From Amylostereum areolatum (taxonomy: Eukaryota; Basidiomycota; Agaricomycetes; Russulales; Stereaceae): a stretch of DNA of 64,000 bases. Below, piece after piece: positions 1-12,337 of this stretch. The translations under genes and the position numbers were made by a program. Under the pieces are notes generated by a model, which was given only the letters and a program-made list of their open reading frames with translations, had not been told where the DNA came from and did not search any database. Where the stretch lies: positions 1,550,001 through 1,614,000 of the forward strand of contig SAXG01000004.1 of the NCBI GenBank assembly GCA_012932865.1, in the 5' to 3' direction. How positions within the stretch are numbered: the stretch's first letter is position 1; each line of letters starts with the position of its first letter.

Positions 1-1302
1 GAGGAAGAACGGATGATGCGGATAGATGGCAAGGACGAGGTGGGGGTATTTATGCGCTGGTCCTCCTCCTATCGAGACGGGCGGCCCCTGCATGTCATTC
101 TCCTGATACTCCGCGGGATGGCACAACGGGTGGGGAGATGGATACGACCGGCGGATGAAGCGGGCAGACTGGAAGCGACAGCGCCAGGCTCCGTCCGGTC
201 AGCCCCCAAGAAAGGTTTTGTATGGGTTGATGGATTTGATGTGGCAGTGGGCCGGCGGTCAACGGTCAGCGTGGTCAGCAAGCGGAGACACCAGCGTCGA
301 CGATACGACGGTCGATGTATTGGTCCTTCTTTGCGTAGGTGTGTAAGGTTGCCGGCGCCCTTCTTTCGACAAACATAACCCTGCTCCTCCAAAGCACAAC
401 CAAGCCTCCAAGCCCACGTTCGCCGCGAACGCGACGGTCTCACCACATTGTTCGATGCTGTCAGTGCGCCGAAGTGAGATTCGAGAGGCTGACTCCGCCG
501 ACGCGAGATTGATAGATGGGCGTCCCTGCGAGTACGATGTTCTGGAGAGGACACGATACACATTGTTATTAGAGTTAGACGTTGACAGATGAAAGGGTGG
601 ACGTACGACTGAATCGGATTCGCGCTTGCGCCTTACAGCGCATTGTATCAGCACGCGTTGCAATAGGGTACTGTCTAGCGGGGCTTTGCGGGACTTTTGA
701 CGCGAATGGGAAGGATGGTGTCGAGCGTGTGTCGAGATGGAAGAGAGAGTTGGACGGTTGAGGAAGGACGTTAGGTTGGCCTGGAATAACTTGGCATTCT
801 TGTCGTTCTCAGTGGTACGACGATACCGGCTAGTCTCGTACGATTTGAAGCATCAGGCCCAGATACTGTCGGCCTGCAAAGAAAGGTTCAGAACATGCGA
901 TGGCGAGGCACCAAGAACCTGAAGACGCACATACGATGAAGACCCTCTACGGTCCCAGGCCAATCGCACAGCCCAAATGCCTCTAGCAGCCCGAACACAT
1001 ATTACTTTCGCAGTTCCCCGACACGTCAAGGTCCCTTCTGGTACTGGGAAGAAAGCTTTCTCTGTACGCGCGGATGAGGGCGTTTGTGGTTTAGGTTCTG
1101 AGGATCCTTTAAGTATGTGGACCGCCTCCGTCGTCGTTGATTTTCCCGCGAAGTCCATTACGCCTGTCAACCGTCATCTGAGCCCAGCAAGTGCGTTTGA
1201 TGTGTCGATCGAGGTGGCGATCTGGACACCACGAGCGGTCCTGCGCGGCGCCTCGATAAGCAACAAGATCCGTCCGAGTGTAACGAGAGAACGAACGAAC
1301 GA
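1..1302. repeat. Module copy A: promoter side of the DUF98-like gene
   Basis: The first bases match those at 31801 onward almost exactly, and the reverse complement of 51750 down to about 50450. By this alignment the sequence is the upstream region of a third DUF98-like gene on the minus strand, whose ATG would lie about 41 bp left of the window. The TATA-like element (minus-strand CATAAATAC, 46-54) is conserved. Copy A is clearly closer to the right-arm copy than to the left-arm copy; for example 301-470 and the reverse complement of 51290-51455 differ at only a few sites. Open frames here are not conserved between copies, so I treat the stretch as non-coding. Confidence 0.85.
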
Positions 1303-1689
1303 ACCTACCGACGTAGTCTCGTTCCCAGACGTCAGAGAGTCGGGTTGTGCAGGGGTTTTGAGAGATATGAGGATGAGACTACTCCGGCCGGTTCGAGAAG
1401 ATCACGCTGGAGCCGCTCATGACACCTGAGGCCTGAGGTCCTGACGGCGATAATTTGAACAAGGCCGGCGTCATATCCGTCGTCGCACACGAGCAAACGA
1501 GCTACGGGTTCAAAATCACGAATAACTCTAGCCTTTCCCTCTTCGTATCGCTTTTCTACTTTGACGTCAGTGATCTGAGCATCGGTGCGTGCTGTCCAAG
1601 TCTTTTTATCCGTGTACATTGACATACGACTTTGTTTTAGCTCCGCACTATCAGCCAATTGGAGTGGCGAAGACCTGCGAACCATCCTC
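1303..1689. other. Unassigned spacer
   Basis: The match to the other module copies stops near 1302, at a GAACGAAC repeat. I see no supported gene here and no match elsewhere in the window. Confidence 0.5.
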
Positions 1690-2005
1690 CCCCTTAGTGC
1701 CGGTCTGGTGAGCCGGAGATGCGAGTCTCAGAAGAGTGCGGCAAAAAAATACGCACTGTAGGACGAGCAACAGCGCGGTCCTTCGCGTCCACCGCCACAG
1801 AAATTCATGCACGTTCATTCGTAGATCGTAGAGCGAGGAAACATGAACGCTTTTGCAGAACATAGAAAGGGACTGGAGCTGGGGCAGCGATGATGAACAG
1901 AGAGCAGCGAGCGCAAGTGCCAATGGTGAGAAAAGGAAACCGGGTGCACGTGATCAACGACTTTTCAATGGACTTCAAAGTTCGTCGATTCATCTCTTAT
2001 GAAGG
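1690..2005. repeat. Segment repeated in inverse orientation at 58460-58770
   Basis: Near-identical to the reverse complement of 58460-58770, including the part around the minus-strand ATG that yields a short hydrophobic peptide in both copies. Conservation of nucleotides rather than reading frame suggests a duplicated non-coding or relic sequence. With 1-1302 it shows that the edge module carried two separate parts of the right-arm duplication. Confidence 0.75.
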
Positions 2006-2069
2006 GCGTGGCCGGACAAAAAAATGCCGTTCTCACCTGACCTGCAATCTCGGTTGGGTCCCGTTGTGT

Positions 2070-2218
2070 TCTCGTTTTGGCTTCGTGTTGATTTCATTGT
2101 GACTTTTGCTCTCGGCTTGATCTTGTTTCTCGTTCTCGTTTCGTTTCGCTCTCGTTTTCATTTCGTTTTGATCTCGTTTTGGTCTCGTTTTACTTTCGTT
2201 TTCAGTTCTCTGTTCGTT
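2070..2218. repeat. Degenerate TCTCGTTTT-type pyrimidine-rich satellite
   Basis: Irregular repetition of TCTCGTTTT, TTTCGTTTT and TTCTCGTT units on the plus strand makes a T/C/G-rich, purine-poor tract of about 150 bp. No coding sense is evident. Confidence 0.7.
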
Positions 2219-3434
2219 ACTTCTAAACTGACTTGACCATTCGGCGATTTGTCAGCCAGCTTGGCTGACAAGCGCTCACTCTCGACAACCGATGACGACC
2301 TGTAAGTACCCCCTCACAACTCTTTTCCTGCTGCTAAAACTGCCATTTACAGTCGCCAATGCAACTTGGTGCTTCATGTCACACGCCGTTGGCTCATCGC
2401 CAGTTTTGGAGGGCTGGGAAGAGGGAAGCAAGGGGACTTGGAATTGTGAAGGGAAGGGCGGGGAGTTTGGGACACCCTGTCCCAAACTTCGGACGGCCGT
2501 GGGCCGTACCTCCGAGAGTGTGCGTTCCAGTGAGTCCTTACCCAAGTCCGCCGTCCTTTCTTTCCTCATCACGTCCTCCATCACACTCGTAGCAGTGGGC
2601 CGTATGTGCAGGTGCTTCAGGTGTTCACTTCACCTATGTTGCCTCCGATGACCAGTTCGACACCACCTCCAGCGTCCTCGTGAGTCACCTCTTCCCTCTC
2701 TTCTTTTCCGCCTTTTCCCCGCGCCCACTCTTTCTTGACGAACAGTCTCCCTACTCGCCCCTCATGTGCCCGCCTCAACGCCTCTGGTCCGCACCCAAAT
2801 TCCCAACCCTCCAACACGTTGTCAAGCGAGCGTCACGATCGCTTCTTACCGTATGCTTCAGGCAGCTCTTGTCGGTCTCTGTGGGGAACGGTGAGCTTGG
2901 GAACGAGAGACGGGCACACCTCCGAGGAGGCGTGGCGCCAAACCCGATCTCGCATGCTGACACAGACAACGATCAGCCTTGGGAGTGCCTCGGGGAAGAC
3001 CGTCGGCTTGAGGATGCCGTATCTATTGTCCAGGGTTGGGGGCTTACGGCAAATGGTAGATCAGGGGTGACTGCATGGACGATGCACTGGTCGCTATCGT
3101 TTGGGGCACCGGGGAGATCAAGATTACCGCAGGGCAGTGGGCACGGGATTGGTTCGTACATCGTCCAAGCTGTATATTCAATATTTCACGCTACGCTACT
3201 ACAACCTGATATATATATCTGCAAAGTGAACTACGTTGGACATATGTGAAGTAAGGATTTCTGGTAAGGACAGACTGAAGTGAGGTGAGACTCGTATAAG
3301 CCGTGGAGCCAATGTCAAGAGATAAAGTACTAAGGAGTAGAGACAGGGTAAGGTCAGGGAATAAATACGCAGTAAGGACAGGTAATGGGAATGAGGAGAT
3401 GAGGAGGAAAAGCAGATGGAGTAAATAAGGTTCC
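2219..3434 (+). other. Possible exon relic; otherwise unassigned
   Basis: No complete gene is supported. A short plus-strand reading at about 3080-3208 (ATG-Asp-Asp-Ala, with WGTGEIKITAGQWARDWF, ending in a stop) has the look of a terminal coding exon, but I do not recognise the family and find no convincing upstream exons. The 23-bp palindrome at 2465-2487 lies in this stretch. Confidence 0.3.
2465..2487. repeat. 23-bp palindrome, copy 1 of 3
   Basis: Arms GTTTGGGACA and TGTCCCAAAC are separated by CCC. Almost identical palindromes occur at 8999-9021 and 19759-19781. Flanks of the three copies are unrelated. Confidence 0.8.
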
Positions 3435-6400
3435 CTAAACAATTTGGAAGGACGAATTGTCTTCAAGGATGGCATCCATATACGCGTCAAAAGCTATGGG
3501 CGTGGATACGTCGTCTGGAATGGCGCCGCTAACGAATGTTTCGACCTCGCTGGTGAGGAGAATCTCCATGCTATTGAGACAGAGATGTAAGCTGGACGCA
3601 GCCTAAGATACCAACAACGTAAGTGATCAGAGGGGAGAATCAGTAAGGAAATTGCAAGGCTTACTTCACCCTGCAAGGACCTCTTGAACGTTATCTGTAC
3701 CACAAATTCAGATTGGTCAGAGAAGCAGCAAACCGGAAGAAAATGAAACCCACCTGGATATTTGAATCTAGAGGAAGAACATCTCCACCGGTCACGGCAC
3801 GCACAAAGGATACTGCCTGCTCAGCGCCCTGCCCCCCTTGGAGATAACGTCAAAGGCAAGCCATCCAACGTTCACGTATACGACGGTATTCCGCTACTTG
3901 GCTACGACACCCGTCATCAGCCTGAACGTCGACAATGTCGACCCTTGCCAGAACATCTCGCCAATCCCTGATCCTGCGCCGGGGATCACACAGAACCTGC
4001 AGGACCTCCACCAGCTGTTCTGGACTGCTGAAAAACCGCTGGAAGGCAAATCCTTCTCCTAGAGAAACAAAATCCAGACCTCGACGGATGCTCTGTACGA
4101 CAGCCTGTTCATCCAAAGGAATATCCTGTGCGTGGGGCCCGTACAACAAAAACCTTTGAAAGGGGACGGTGATTGCGTCGCACTCTCCTAGGGAGAGCCG
4201 ACTTAGAAGAGCGACCTTCAACAAGAATATGAGTATCAAAGCTCCTATGAAAAAAGGAGTACATTACGTGTGCATTCTCAAAAATCGACATCTGGGAAAG
4301 CGTAAGTGTGGGCTCCTGAAAATGGGACAGCCGTGGACCCTGCGTTCCAGTTGAGGGTATCCGCGTCGAAGGTGGAGGCCACGATATAAGGCGTTGGTGA
4401 AGGTCTGGAGAGGCCGCTGCTAGGAATAACATGGTCATTGGATTCAGTGGGAGGCTAAGCTCTCCCTGTATAAGAGACAGGAGGAAGATAGGAGAGAACA
4501 TTGAGATGTTCTGCGCCCACAGTATACCCATTCGAAGAACAACTCCAAATGCCTGCAAGACGTCAGAGTCTGGAAGGAGGGTGTGGAAGAGCATTGCGTT
4601 GTGAAGGGAAACACCGTGACGACCTTCTTCCGAGATGAGAAGATAGGGTTCTAGCAGCTCTACAACATGTTGCATGAGGACCCTCCAGGTTGCCTCGAGG
4701 ACACCATCACCGTGACCTTCTCCTCTGTATTGAGATATCAGCACATCGATATATTAAGCAGATAAATAAAAGTAGAGAAGTTGAATGCACGCACATATTT
4801 ATATTTGGCCGTCCTTCGTGAATGCCAGCAAAGGTAGTGTTATCCATAGAAACACCAGCGGGAAGGTCAATACGGAGAGCTGGACCTTGCTTGCGTATGA
4901 GGGACAGAGCACACTGCCAAAGCGTCTCTGCAGCCAAGGGGACAGTAGGCGCTGATATACGGAGAGGTGAGACATGAGCGTCGCATATAGTGTTGAGAAA
5001 GGTGATCCAGCGTCCCAGTGCCCTCGTCTCATCCGTATGCCACGGAGCTGTGACCTCAGGTAGGTCAAGGCCAAGGAATCTGTTAGGGATCTCCAATGAC
5101 AACGCTGGGGGAAGTGGAGTAGAGGTTACCACCGGACTGCGGGAAAAATCACGAGTGGGAAAATCTTCAAGTTCTAGCTCTGTAAGCAGCGGAGAGGGAG
5201 GGGGTTCGTCAACACCAGGCTAGTATAGAATAAGTTAGTTGAAGTCGGACAGAAATAGAGAGGAAAACACATACAGGACAGTCTGGGTAACATTCAACAG
5301 GAAGTCGCGGTTCGTCTCGGTCCCCTGTGTAGAAACCGTTGAAGAGGTGGGATGCAAGACAGACATGATCTGAAACCCCTCCTAGAGAAACGCGAAGGTA
5401 GTCGGACACTGGAGCTATAATTGCCATCTATCAGTGAGAAATTTGCAAAAAAAATAGGGAATGGGCGCACCAATGAAGATGAGATAATGGCCTTCTTCCA
5501 ATTGCGAGTACCGGTCCGCTGAACGTATCAGGTTGCGAATTGTCAATCTGTGCGTGCTGAAGTCTCCAGAGCCAAACTGTAAAACAGGGCCAAGATCAGC
5601 GTGTCACGGTGCTTGACGACAAATCAGGATACCCCATGGGCGCTGAACAGGGTTGGGGGGAAATCCGTTCTCTATAGTATGAAAAGAGATATTGGAATTC
5701 CTCATGAATTCTCCAAGGCGGCCTTCTAGGTGATCGACAGCGCGATCAGTGTTGCGAGCCAAAATACGAAGAGACATCGCTAGGCCTAGAGCACGAGCTT
5801 GATCTAAGAAAGCGAACTGCTTTCCAGGCATTGGCGCACGTAGTGGAGTAAACTCCTGGCTAGCTGGAGAATTGGTGGCCTGCCCATTGATCTAATAAAT
5901 ATAAGATTAGCTGCTTTTTCCTAATAAAACCCTAGCAAGACCCACCGCTTCGCCAACCAACACGATGTCAAACCAATAAGCTTGCCCTCCCCCATTGTTA
6001 GTGCGTCTTGTTACGCCACCGGAACGAGTCAAGTTCACCGTTGAAAAGGTCTGTGGAATGTTGGTCCTAGATTGGGACAGAAACGGTAGTGTGGAAGGGC
6101 CAGGGGGTGCGGCTACTCCACCTCTTCCTCCTGAGGAGACCGTTGGACGAGTCCAGGGCAATACACGACCTGGAGCTGTCTGCGCGATAGGAAGTTGAGG
6201 GATGCTTGGTAAGACACTTGGGAAGGTAACAGTAGCAGAAGGCGGGTTTGTCCTTCCAGCCTGAGGAACTGTACATAAAATTAGCAGGGGCCAGTGGGCA
6301 ATTAAACGTGAAAAGCTATGAAGACAAACCATGAACAAAGTAGGGGTCTCCACAAAGCGCGCAGATATCTTGAGCGCGACGGGCTGGATTCGTCTGCAAA

Positions 6401-8090
6401 GGAATTAGAACTAATTACGTCTGCACAATGTTAAAAGTACAAACGGGGGTAAATTGACGTCCAGTGTCTCCTGTAGGGCATGTTCGAGTGGACAAAGGGG
6501 GTCGTATTATATGCAGACCAGGTGCATGTCCGCATATACATATATTGTCCTCCTAGAATGTCAACACATCGCAACCAGTCAGTCAAGTTTCTGAGAGGCA
6601 GTGAAAATTATACAATTACCAAGGTGAGAGCGGGACAGCGACAAGGTCCGCTGACGCCTGGAGCAGAGCAAGGTGGATTTTGATTATTGAGCGACATTCA
6701 CCGAGGCGAGGTTTTAAGAGGGTAAGAAAAAAAGAGTGAGACAACCTGTGAGAGGCGCCAGAGAATGCGGGGACACTATGGAACTCACCAGGTTGCTCTG
6801 ACCTTTATAGGCTGAAGCGCTGAAGAGTGAAGGCCTTAGATATCTGTAACATCCCTCGCCGATTTTCACGGACTCTGCGAAGAGGACCAACACAGAAGAA
6901 CACTTAATTTTTGGTCTCCTACAGAGAAGGAGCGTGAAGAACCTCAGTGTCCAACATCCTAAGAAAGGACATTGGACGTCAATGGCCAGGATCATAGAGA
7001 GCTTTCCGTCAACGTCACACCCAGAGCTACGCAGTCATCTGAAACTTTCACGCAGCCGATGTCTGCAGGTTACCGTCTTTTAGGCACTTGAACTTACCTA
7101 TGGTGACTTGAAATTTTTTTGCAAGGCGGTAGTCACACACTTTTGTGCAACAAGGATGATGAGATTGGAGGCTTGAAGATAGTGCGTAACAAATGGCAAG
7201 GAATACAAAACACCCGAGAGAACAGAAAACACCCAAGAGAACAATGCTCGAAGCAATACACCATATGTCATCTTATATTTACCCCTTGAGCTCGCTTTCT
7301 GTTGCCAAGAAAACAGAGTGGAAACGGACTGGTAAGACATTTTAAAAAAAACATAAGAGAGGGTAGGACGTACCTTGTCTTGGTTACATTGACATTGACG
7401 CAGACCTTCGCAGGAGACTTGAGCGAGAGAGGGGGGTGATGAGCGTTCCCTGCATCTATTTCAAAGATTAGACTTGGTAAGGAATAGACAGATCTAAAAG
7501 GGAGGCTACCATACCTCCTCTGTTACGCAGGACGAGCATAGATCATGGGACTGCTCCTCAACACGGATGGTGTGGCCCATTGAGAAGCCATGAAGAGCAC
7601 AGTACACGAGGGGCAGCTGACTGCTGAGGTTGGTGACCGTGGGACCCTCCCGACGGGAGGAGGGCCGGACATATGGCGGGGGCGATGGCGGAGGTGAAGG
7701 AGCTGTATGCCTGACTGGTTCGATGACTTCGCTAGTGCCGGCGTTGACGGAAGGGCCGACAGAAGGGACGGTGGGAACTTGAGAGCCCATGGTACCATCT
7801 TCCCCCTGTACCTCCTCGGAAGCCTGCCCACGGCTTTGATCTTGTCGTTGGCGTAAGAGGGTGAAGGATGTGCCCCACACAACCACACTCTCATCGTAGC
7901 TTGGCGGAGAAAATTGTTGGGTTGGAAGAAGGACGGTTGGCGGGAAAATGGAGACGGTGGCCTGAGGACGTTCTACCGTGACGGGCACTTCTGAGCCGTG
8001 ACCCCGAATTTCCCTGGAGAGACTCCGTAGGATACCTGTAAAGGACCGGCGATGACGACGGAGGCGTAGGGATGGAAAATGGAGGGGCAT
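3435..8090 (-). CDS. Multi-exon protein with Cys motifs and probable HECT-like C-terminal region
   Basis: Minus-strand exons separated by short introns can be followed from about 8090 (protein start MPLHFPSLRL) to a stop at 3435-3437. Visible parts: a basic then Pro/Ser-rich N-terminus with SPPPSPPPYV; a Cys/His motif near 7510-7600 (CALHGFSMGHTI, then DLCSSC); a second Cys pair near 6345-6385 (ICALCGDPYFVHG); a long middle region (4110-5830); and a C-terminal part with RGLDFVSLGEGFAFQRFF (about 4040-4100) and a final exon ending in SSFQIV. The layout resembles the large Agaricomycete family of HECT-like ubiquitin-transferase proteins often found among transposons. The family call is from pattern memory, not from a visible catalytic Cys. 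Exon borders are approximate and expression is unknown. Confidence 0.45.
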
Positions 8091-9320
8091 CCTTCTGAGG
8101 GCAGAGGATGGCGTGCGGTTAGACGTGAGGAGAGTGAATCGGAGGGCGTCCCGTCAGAAACCAGCACTGGATATAAATTCTTGCCACTCAAGAAGCAACG
8201 GAGCGATGGTGTCTGTTAAACGGTAGATTTCTTTCCCCTACTATGCGTGCCTAAGGTGAGGCGCCACGGGAAAATCGAGAACATTACTCACAAGATAACG
8301 ACATCACCCTCTTTAGAGTCTTGAGAATGTCCAGAAAGCTTTCGCGGAAAAATGTGTACCACTCTATAACCCGTGAGATGTCTCGTGCTCCCAAGACTCC
8401 ACATATGCAGAACAAGTAACGAAAAACGGTGACAGAGAAGATCTGCCACAGGTTAACACAGAAGTACAACATAGAAGTTGTACACGCACCAGCGGAGAAG
8501 TGGAATGCACACCAGCAGCACTCTGTTCAGTGATATCACCCCACCGGAGATTGTGGTCCCCTAGATTTTAAAGCTGAGTGTCTGTGGGTTTATGACATGG
8601 CGAGCTTTTGGCGGTACATAGAGGAGGAAGGGAGGGAGGGACTACGGGCGTACGAAGGACAGGCTGAGAGCGCCGAGTGCCTGCGGATCGGCATCATATC
8701 TTGACACTTTTCGTGGAAGATTGCGGAATCAGATAGATAACGGGGGCGCATCGACTGTCGAGTGTAAGAGACTTGATAAGTATTTGGTATCAAAGGAGAA
8801 ATGTACCGACCTTGTTCACTTGGGTGCATTGCGCCGTGCTGTCCCTCCTTCACCCGTCTGTCGTGATAAAGGTGTAAAAATCAGGATCTTTTGTCAGAAA
8901 TATTTTAGAGAATATGCTTAGCTTCCGAAAGAAACATGTACGTGCCAGAACCCTCCCTGTTTCAAGAGTTGTGTGTCTATGGAGGCTCATGGTGCAAAGT
9001 TTGGGACACCATGTCCCAAAGCTCTGATTGGCTCCTGCCAGTGACATCATTTCCTCATGGGTACTTACCTGTAGTGTCTCATCTCTCTACGCCTGAAACA
9101 CTCCATTTAACAGCCAGGAATGTAAATGGTATAGTAGATGCCGTTGTATTGATGAGTTGGCTGAGATACAGGCACTACTAACGGGATGGACAGGGGGGCG
9201 GGAGGTGTGGCAGTCAGCCGGCGCATTTAGCCCCGCACATTTCGCCCACGGAAGATTCCCTCACGATTATCAGCTACTGTCAATACGCACTCTCAAGATC
9301 TCTAGTTCTCAAGACCTCCA
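8091..9320. other. No gene supported; upstream region
   Basis: Only short open frames. This is presumably the 5' flank of the minus-strand gene ending at 3435. It holds the second palindrome (8999-9021). Confidence 0.5.
8999..9021. repeat. 23-bp palindrome, copy 2 of 3
   Basis: Arms GTTTGGGACA and TGTCCCAAAG around CCA; only the last base departs from perfect symmetry. Compare 2465-2487 and 19759-19781. Confidence 0.8.
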
Positions 9321-9321
9321 A

Positions 9322-9353
9322 GTCAAGCTTTAAGCTTCAAGCTTCAAGCTCCA
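9322..9353. repeat. Short AAGCTTC tandem repeat
   Basis: About four imperfect AAGCTT(C/T) units in a row, between stretches without genes. Confidence 0.7.
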
Positions 9354-9779
9354 GAGTTTGTTCTTCTTACTCCCAGACCCACACCCTTGCACGCCCCAAG
9401 CACAAACCTCTGTCCTCTCTCCCACCCCTAATGTTATGCCCAACACAAGCAGGTGCGACCCCTCCTTCCTCTGATACGGCCACCACCCGTCGCGCTTTCG
9501 GCACGAGCATGATTGCCTTGTCCCTGTCCGTCTCCATCTCCGAATGCCACGCATCCGCCGTCGCCGTCGCGCGCTTCACTGGTTCCAGGCTTTGTCCGTA
9601 TTGAGCTTGGGCGAGGACAAGAAGGGCGGGGGTGGTATCAAGGGACCCCAGGGCCATCCAAGGGATGCCAGCCCAAAGAGCGACCACGACATGTTTGTGT
9701 CCCCCATCGCCTCGCTCGACGCCCGACTTGTGCCCATGCTCATACTCTTCTCTCGGACAAGGGCTTCCATTGACGTGTC

Positions 9780-10605
9780 TGCAGCTCGGTGGAACGGTCG
9801 GCGACATCGAGTCCGCCCCATTTGTGGAAGCCATGCGGCAGTTTCAGTTCCGTGTTGGCCACGAGAACTTTGCGCTCATTCACGTGTCGCTCATTCCGGA
9901 CATGCACGACGAGCAAAAGATGAAACCGACGCAGACGACTATCCACGCCCTCCGCGGACTCGGTTTGCTTGCTGACCTCGTGTGTATCCACTCATATTCT
10001 CCCTACCGTTCGAGGCTCATTATATCTCTACCAGATTGCGTGTCGCCTCATCGTACCGCAGCCTCTGGAACAAGCGACCAAGGAAAAAATATCCATGTTT
10101 TGTCATGTAGCGACAGAGCAGGTCGTGGGCGTCCACGACATCTCTTCAGTCTACCACGTCCCCCTCCTGCTTCAATCGCAAGGCATCGTGAACTTCTTGC
10201 GCAAGCGCCTCAACCTGACCAGTATCCCTCTCATGCCCGAAATGAAGGAACGTGGCCTATCACTGGAGAACAAGTGGAAGGCTCTAACGGGAAGGTACGC
10301 TGCATTCATGTCATTCTTCCATGTCATTTCGCTGACTTGTATATGCAGTCAAGAGCGAATCTTCGACCGCGTATCGATCGTTCTCGTAGGGAAGTACACC
10401 GACCTGAAGGACTCCTACATGTCCGTCACAAAAGCTCTCGAGCACTCGGCATTCAAGTGCCAACGAAAACTCATCCTGCAGGCATGTTCTCATCGATCAT
10501 CATTTTTTGGGTTGTTTTTGACCAAGATTCAGTGGGTAGAATCCTCCGATCTCGAACCACAGATGCAGACCGAAGATCCCGCAAAATACCACGATGTGAT
10601 CGATG
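9780..10605 (+). pseudogene. CTP synthase remnant (synthase domain, truncated)
   Basis: CTP synthase makes CTP from UTP, ATP and glutamine. After an acceptor (GTCTGCAG) near 9783, conserved blocks follow: [27 protein letters not shown], then across an intron (9982-10034) [18 protein letters not shown] and [14 protein letters not shown], then after an intron near 10295-10348 [18 protein letters not shown], and WVESSDLEP near 10532. The N-terminal nucleotide-binding exons are absent; 9360-9780 codes for nothing recognisable. The homology stops right after AKYHDVI, so the whole glutamine amidotransferase domain is missing. A 45-bp insert before WVESSDLEP looks like a GC-AG intron. The remnant runs in frame into foreign Pro-rich sequence. 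Non-functional as a CTP synthase. Confidence 0.85.
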
Positions 10606-11777
10606 CGGATGTGCCCCCACTTCCGGACCGCGCCGTACCATCCCGCCAACCCTCCGTGCCCTCAAGCCCAAGGCCGACCTCTCCCGTACCACCCCCTCCA
10701 CCCGAATCGCCTCCAGTGGCGTTGGTTTCACTGCCCGTCGAGGCGCATCTGCCTGTATCGCGCAAAGCATCGACCCGGACGGTCATGGCACCGCCCGAAT
10801 CTCTATCACCCCTGGATGACCCGACCAACTGAGGCCGTCTCTCGAAAGTCGTCTGCGGTTAAGGTGGACAAGAAGAGCCCCAAGGAGCGACCCCCATTGC
10901 CCAAACACCCGTCATATCGGGAGGTCACCGCGGACGATGCAGAGCCTGCGGCCGATGCTAAGGATACCACTGCAGCACCCAACCCTCGCTCGTCGGGGTT
11001 CATGCCTATGGCTACCATTCGCACACGCAAGGCTCAGATCGACCCGGAAAACACCCCCATGGTTGGTCCGTGCGTCACTACCGCGTTCGATACTTCCCTC
11101 TCTCCCCGTGCCCGCTTCGAAGCAGCACTGCAGGCGGTGCCCTCGCCCAAGCTCAACAGGGATCTGCTCCCACCAAGAAAGGTCAGCAGTGCCCAACGCC
11201 TGCCCATCTTCCCTCCGCAGAATTTGGCTGCTCCTGCGACCAAATACAATGTGCGTTCTGCGCGCGGAGGTCGGGGTGGCAAGGTCACTGCTGTGACCGC
11301 GATCTGGGCCAGTGGCGCGCCACGAACGCAAGCACGCCACCTCCTGCGAAACCCAAACCAACGCCTTCGACGGCAGCCCCGAAACCGGCAGCATTGCGCG
11401 CGTCGACGCCCAGAGTGACGAAGCCAACGATGGGCGCGTCAGGCGCGTCGAAGGGCCCGCCCAACTCGCTCGGCGTGCCGAAGAGCGTGTCCGTGCCCGC
11501 GATTGTGTCCTCCTCGCACGCAACGCCGATGCTGTCGTCCACTGCGTTGCTCTCACGACCCCCGCCTGCATTTGGGCAGTCACCAACCCAGAGGGAGCGT
11601 GGAGCGCGGGTACCGCAGGCGGTTGTGGAGGACGCACCCGGGAAGGGCGAGTCTGTGGCACAGACGCAGGCGCAAGCGAAGACGGGGACTGGAGCTGGAG
11701 CTGGTGGGGAGACGGCGTTTGGGCAGGCGAGGTTGAGAGATCTGATTCGTAAATATCAGGGGCAGGCGGCTGCATGA
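10606..11777 (+). pseudogene. 3' part of a Pro/Ser/Ala-rich fungal protein, fused to the CTP synthase relic
   Basis: From [14 protein letters not shown] onward the reading is Pro/Ser-rich and unrelated to CTP synthase. It continues through KERPPLPKHPSYREV, a conserved-looking block RSARGGRGGKVTAVTAIWA (about 11255-11310), and a C-terminal stretch AFGQARLRDLIRKYQGQ before a stop at 11775-11777. The blocks lie in different frames: the first frame stops at 10830 and another shift falls near 11310. I think this is the C-terminal part of a low-complexity, probably cytoskeleton-associated fungal protein, but cannot name it. The in-frame join to the truncated synthase points to a deletion or template switch. 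Confidence 0.55.
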
Positions 11778-11807
11778 TCTGGAGAGGGGGTATCTGTGTG
11801 GGTGAAG

Positions 11808-12329
11808 CAGAGCTCTTCACGAGTATATCCATGGATATCTGTGGGTATTTCAGACAGGTACCTGTGGTGTCAAAGTCCTCTACTCGCACTCTTACGGGTA
11901 TTTGTGCCACGGATACTCGTATCCACGGATACAATTACCCACGGATGTGCCTGACGAGTACTCAAACAGGTACTCACAGGTTACCCTCTCACAATCAAGA
12001 TCTCAGGCATAGAACGACAATATTGGTCAGAAATATGACTGTAGAGAGGATAACCAAGGATGTAGATAGCATATATAAGGTGACTATCAAGATCTAGAGA
12101 GGTAATAGCCTATTATAAGAGCTAAAATGCCATTTTAGTAGCTTATTTAGTGCTCACAGGTATTTCACAGGTACCTGCAAGGGTTACCTGTGGTCAAGAA
12201 ATCACTACCTGTACTCTCACGGGTATTTGGGCCATGGATATTCGTATCCGCGGATACCAATACCCACGGATGTGCCTGACAGGTACCTGAACAGGTACTC
12301 ACAGGTTTTGGTACTCATGAAGAGCTCTG
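11808..12329. mobile_element. Non-autonomous hAT-type element (MITE), element 1
   Basis: The 18-bp terminal inverted repeats are CAGAGCTCTTCACGAGTA on the left and, on the opposite strand, CAGAGCTCTTCATGAGTA on the right (17/18). The 8-bp sequence GGGTGAAG sits directly outside both ends (11800-11807 and 12330-12337), the target duplication size of the hAT superfamily. Inside, a roughly 150-bp segment (about 11840-11985) recurs as a direct copy at 12165-12310, with many short GGTACCTG and GGATAC palindromes, as expected for subterminal transposase sites. There is no coding capacity. It lies 30 bp past the stop of the gene relic ending at 11777. Confidence 0.9.
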
Positions 12330-12337
12330 GGGTGAAG

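Noticed and set aside
69..663. Overlapping minus-strand frames in module copy A
   Set aside because: Counterparts in copies B and C are in different frames or interrupted; treated as non-coding repeat.
9632..10819. Plus-strand open frame of 395 codons taken as one protein
   Set aside because: Only the middle matches CTP synthase; it reads through introns and leaves the true frame.
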